Assembly (NCBI GenBank): GCA_017880715.1 | Contig: JADGRT010000190.1 | Span: 1-6,327 of the forward strand | DNA length: 6,327 bases | Origin: Verrucomicrobiia bacterium | GTDB lineage: Bacteria; Verrucomicrobiota; Verrucomicrobiia; Limisphaerales; UBA1319 | Reading direction: 5' to 3' | Shown here: in pieces, positions 4,712-6,327 of the stretch | How the letters are laid out: each line of letters begins with the position of its first letter | Position numbering within the stretch: the stretch's first letter is position 1 | The notes under the pieces: model-generated | Seen by the model: the letters and a program-made list of their open reading frames with translations, nothing else | The model's database searches: none | Told to the model about the DNA's origin: nothing | Made by a program: the position numbers and the translations under genes

Positions 4712-5461
4712 ATGCAGGAATTTTTATCGACCAGCGGGCCTGGCTCCAGGCGTTGTGGGCGCGCTTTCACGCTGATCGAGTTGCTCGTCGTCATCGCCAT
4801 TATTGCCATCCTGGCGGGGATGCTGCTGCCGGCGTTGTCCCGGGCCAAGGAAGCCGCCCGGCGGATTTCCTGTGTCAACAACCTCCGGCAACTGGGCTTG
4901 TCGGTCCGCATGTATGTGGATGACAATCAGGGTGAGTTTCCGCCCCGCACGCGCGGCAAGCGCTGGCCTTCGATGCTGCGCGAGAGTTATCGCGATGTGC
5001 GCCTGCTGAAATGCCCCACCGATCCCCTCAAGGCGCAATCGCTGGAAACGGACACCAACCTGGTGGCTGAAGCCGCCCCGCGCAGCTACATCATCAACGG
5101 CTGGAACGATTACTTTGACGCCACGCTGACCAATAAAACAGCCCTCGACCAGTACTTCCGCGGCACCACCGGCCTGACCGTTCGGGAAACGGCCATCCGC
5201 GAGCCCTCCACCACCATTGTCTTCGGCGAAAAACTGCCTGATTCGGGCCATTTCTACATGGACTGGCTGATGTGGGATGACATGCAGCAGCTCGACGAAT
5301 CGAAACACTCTACCATTGCGAAAAACTCCAGAGGCGGCGGCGCCAACTACGCCTTTAGCGATGGCAGCACGCGCTTCCTCAAATTTGGCCAGTCCCTGCG
5401 CCCCATCAACATGTGGTTCATCGTGGACTCCCTGCGCAACAATCCGCCCATGACGCCGTAG
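4712..5461 (+). CDS. Pseudopilin-like protein with type IV pilin N-terminus and degenerate H-X9-DG domain
   Basis: The 249-residue product has a short basic leader followed by FTLIELLVVIAIIAILAG, the type IV prepilin/type II secretion pseudopilin N-terminal helix. A prepilin peptidase would cut before F19, leaving the conserved Glu at mature position 5 (E23). The residue before the cut is Ala18 instead of the usual Gly. The helix continues into PALSRAKEAARRISCVNNLRQLG, then a globular domain with CPTDP (101-105), and GGGANYAFSDG (208-218) near the end. Proteins like this form large families in Verrucomicrobiota, Planctomycetota and Lentisphaerota. Their exact role, secretion pseudopilin or surface protein, is not settled. 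In the H-X9-DG motif the histidine position is Arg207. The start at 4712 gives a plausible leader, but there is no clear Shine-Dalgarno. No secretion-machinery genes are nearby, as is common for these scattered genes. Confidence 0.9.
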   Translation: MQEFLSTSGPGSRRCGRAFTLIELLVVIAIIAILAGMLLPALSRAKEAARRISCVNNLRQLGLSVRMYVDDNQGEFPPRTRGKRWPSMLRESYRDVRLLKCPTDPLKAQSLETDTNLVAEAAPRSYIINGWNDYFDATLTNKTALDQYFRGTTGLTVRETAIREPSTTIVFGEKLPDSGHFYMDWLMWDDMQQLDESKHSTIAKNSRGGGANYAFSDGSTRFLKFGQSLRPINMWFIVDSLRNNPPMTP

Positions 5462-5484
5462 GCGCGCCGGTTTCCGCTTCGTCC

Positions 5485-5567
5485 TCGTCCTCGTCCTTCG
5501 TCCCTCGTCCTCGATTCGTTCTTTCGTTTTTTCGAGGACGAGGACGAGGGACGAAGGACGAGGACGA
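5485..5567. repeat. Perfect 29-bp inverted repeat made of TCCTCG / CGAGGA units
   Basis: The arms 5485-5513 and 5539-5567 are exact reverse complements over 29 bases, with a 25-base T-rich spacer. Each arm is built from short TCCTCG-like units, so the arms can also pair in shifted registers. The left arm has almost no A and the right arm almost no T. It begins 24 bases after the pseudopilin-like stop codon and could end that transcript, but no U run follows the right arm. A selfish or structural repeat is equally possible. Confidence 0.7.
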
Positions 5568-5739
5568 CCAATAAGTGGGTCAAAAACCAATATATGACTA
5601 TAGATAGGCAATAAACGTGCGTTGACGAACGGCGAACCGCCGGTGATGCTATGCCCAGTAGTTTTGATTATTTATATCATTGGAATGCCCGGGCCAGCAA
5701 ACGCGGGGCAGCCGGTGGATTTCGCATTGATAAGAACCG

Positions 5740-5760
5740 ACTAACAACTATAAACTATAA
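5740..5760 (+). repeat. Short heptamer tract before the cytochrome gene
   Basis: Three 7-base units occur: ACTAACA followed by two copies of ACTATAA, with AAC recurring every 7 bases at 5746, 5753 and 5760. The tract ends 11 bases before the ATG. It shares its 7-base period and AAC core with the tract at 1080-1121. With so few copies, chance cannot be excluded. Confidence 0.4.
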
Positions 5761-5771
5761 ACGGAAATCGA

Positions 5772-6101
5772 ATGAATAAAATCTTTCTATCATTGGCCAT
5801 TGCCCTGGGCATGGCCGCCACGACTCTCCATGCGGAAGAGGCCAAGGTAAATTTTGAGGCCAAGTGCGCCAGTTGTCACGGCAAGGAGGGCAAAGGCGAC
5901 ACCATCATGGGTAAGAAATATGGGGCGCGTGATTTGACCGATCTCAAGCTTCAGGCCACCAGGAAGGACGAGGACTCGTTCAAGGCGATTAAGGAGGGGA
6001 TCAAGAAAGATGATAAATTCATTATGCGGCCTTTTGCGGAGAAGTTGACCGATGCCGAAATCAAGGCGTTGGTGGCTTATACGCGTGGCTTGGCCAAGTG
6101 A
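5772..6101 (+). CDS. Small exported mono-haem cytochrome c (class I)
   Basis: This is a 109-residue periplasmic electron carrier. Residues 1-21 form a signal peptide (MNK start, hydrophobic core, cleavage after Leu-His-Ala21). C32-A-S-C35-H36 is the haem c attachment motif, with His36 as the proximal ligand. Met85 in IMRPF is the likely distal ligand. The C-terminal helix LTDAEIKALVAYTRGLAK (92-109) is the usual last helix of the cytochrome c fold. At about 88 mature residues it matches small class I cytochromes (c551/c553-like). ATG 5772 is preceded by a weak GGAAA about 5 bases upstream and gives a clean signal peptide. It is followed after 57 bases by another same-strand gene that may encode a membrane-anchored cytochrome, so the two may share a transcript. 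Redox partners are not identifiable. Confidence 0.95.
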   Translation: MNKIFLSLAIALGMAATTLHAEEAKVNFEAKCASCHGKEGKGDTIMGKKYGARDLTDLKLQATRKDEDSFKAIKEGIKKDDKFIMRPFAEKLTDAEIKALVAYTRGLAK

Positions 6102-6105
6102 GTTT

Positions 6106-6137
6106 TGGCTGGCTGACCAAACCTAGTCCGCCAGCCA
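6106..6137 (+). other. Weak inverted repeat between the cytochrome and the next gene
   Basis: TGGCTGGC (6106-6113) pairs with GCCAGCCA (6130-6137) across a 16-base loop, beginning 4 bases after the cytochrome stop. No T run follows. It could be a processing or stabilising hairpin within an operon, or chance. Confidence 0.25.
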
Positions 6138-6158
6138 GTCGCCAAGCAACGACGCAAC

Positions 6159-6327
6159 ATGCCACCGCAAATTAAGAGATTAATCCTGCTGACTTTAGGC
6201 ATTGTGGTGGCCTATTTCGGCGCCCGGGCGGTGTTACGGCCCAAATCCTTCGGGGCGTACGGTTGGTATCGCGGGGACGCCCTGCGGGAGTTGGACTGCT
6301 TCGAGCAGCCGGCCATCACGGCCGAGG
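6159..6327 (+). CDS. Membrane-anchored protein, probable multihaem cytochrome N-terminus (cut by window edge)
   Basis: Fifty-six codons are visible from ATG 6159 to the edge. A basic N-terminus (Lys6, Arg7) precedes a hydrophobic segment at residues 8-26, which would act as a signal anchor or uncleaved transmembrane helix. RPKSFGAYGWYRGDALREL (27-45) follows. From memory, an FG-x-YG-x-YRG-x-AL motif just after the anchor is seen in periplasmic multihaem c-type cytochromes, where CXXCH motifs begin shortly afterwards. No haem motif falls within the visible part, so this assignment is tentative. The upstream reading frame closes at a TGA (6114-6116) with no other usual start codon between, which supports this ATG. 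There is no Shine-Dalgarno. Its position directly after a cytochrome c gene on the same strand agrees with an electron-transfer role. Confidence 0.6.
   Translation, partial: MPPQIKRLILLTLGIVVAYFGARAVLRPKSFGAYGWYRGDALRELDCFEQPAITAE

Larger units (their letters stand above)
5462..5771. other. Intergenic region; no gene seen
   Basis: The first third is a long (TCC/TCG)-rich inverted repeat. From 5570 the composition becomes A+T-rich and should contain the cytochrome promoter. TTGACG (5622-5627) with GATGCT 17 bases later is a poor candidate, and TTTGATTATTTATATCATT (5663-5681) contains a TGAT/ATCA inverted repeat with a 7-base spacer plus -10-like A+T sequence. A heptamer tract ends just before the cytochrome start. 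No ORF here looks coding. Confidence 0.65.

Noticed and set aside
4264..4923. Plus-strand ORF covering the hcp start, control region and pseudopilin-like start
   Set aside because: It crosses two well-supported gene starts and the twin hairpin, and has no domain.
5663..5681. TGAT/ATCA inverted repeat as a second FNR site
   Set aside because: The spacer is 7 bases, not 4, and the right half-site is ATCAT, not ATCAA.

Overview
The window looks like a piece of a Verrucomicrobiota chromosome, most likely the Pedosphaera/Limisphaera side of the phylum. That placement is an inference. It rests on a PQQ-type beta-propeller protein opening with WPQWRGPNRDGIS, a pseudopilin-like protein with an FTLIELLVVIAI N-terminus and a degenerate H-X9-DG C-terminal motif, weak or absent Shine-Dalgarno sequences, and intergenic DNA crowded with palindromes and heptamer tracts.

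Layout, left to right. A MoxR-family AAA+ ATPase (minus strand, 1-936) runs off the left edge. A 341-base gap follows, holding two inverted REP-like hairpins and a heptamer tract. Then comes an exported PQQ-repeat beta-propeller protein (plus strand, about 1290-2582). It converges on a complete class I hybrid cluster protein gene, hcp (minus strand, 2758-4407), and a perfect 27-bp inverted repeat sits between the two. A 304-base divergent region separates hcp from a pseudopilin-like gene (plus, 4712-5461). Another 310-base gap with a perfect 29-bp inverted repeat leads to a small exported mono-haem cytochrome c (5772-6101). The last gene, starting at 6159 and cut by the right edge, encodes a membrane-anchored protein resembling the N-terminus of periplasmic multihaem cytochromes.

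Functionally, the clearest story is nitrosative or anaerobic stress. Hcp keeps all cysteine, histidine, glutamate and lysine ligands of both its clusters. Upstream of it lies a perfect FNR/DNR-type palindrome, TTGACCTGGGTCAA, centred 41.5 bases before a start site predicted from a -10-like hexamer, the geometry of a class II activator promoter. The predicted leader folds into a strong hairpin. The two cytochrome genes suggest respiratory electron transfer, but nothing in the window ties them to hcp.

The most unusual non-coding content is a set of palindromes with GTAG at the outer foot of a hairpin. This is the architecture of REP/REPIN elements mobilised by RAYT (TnpA_REP) transposases. Two copies differ by paired, compensatory stem changes. 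No transposase is present here, and no clearly new protein system was found.
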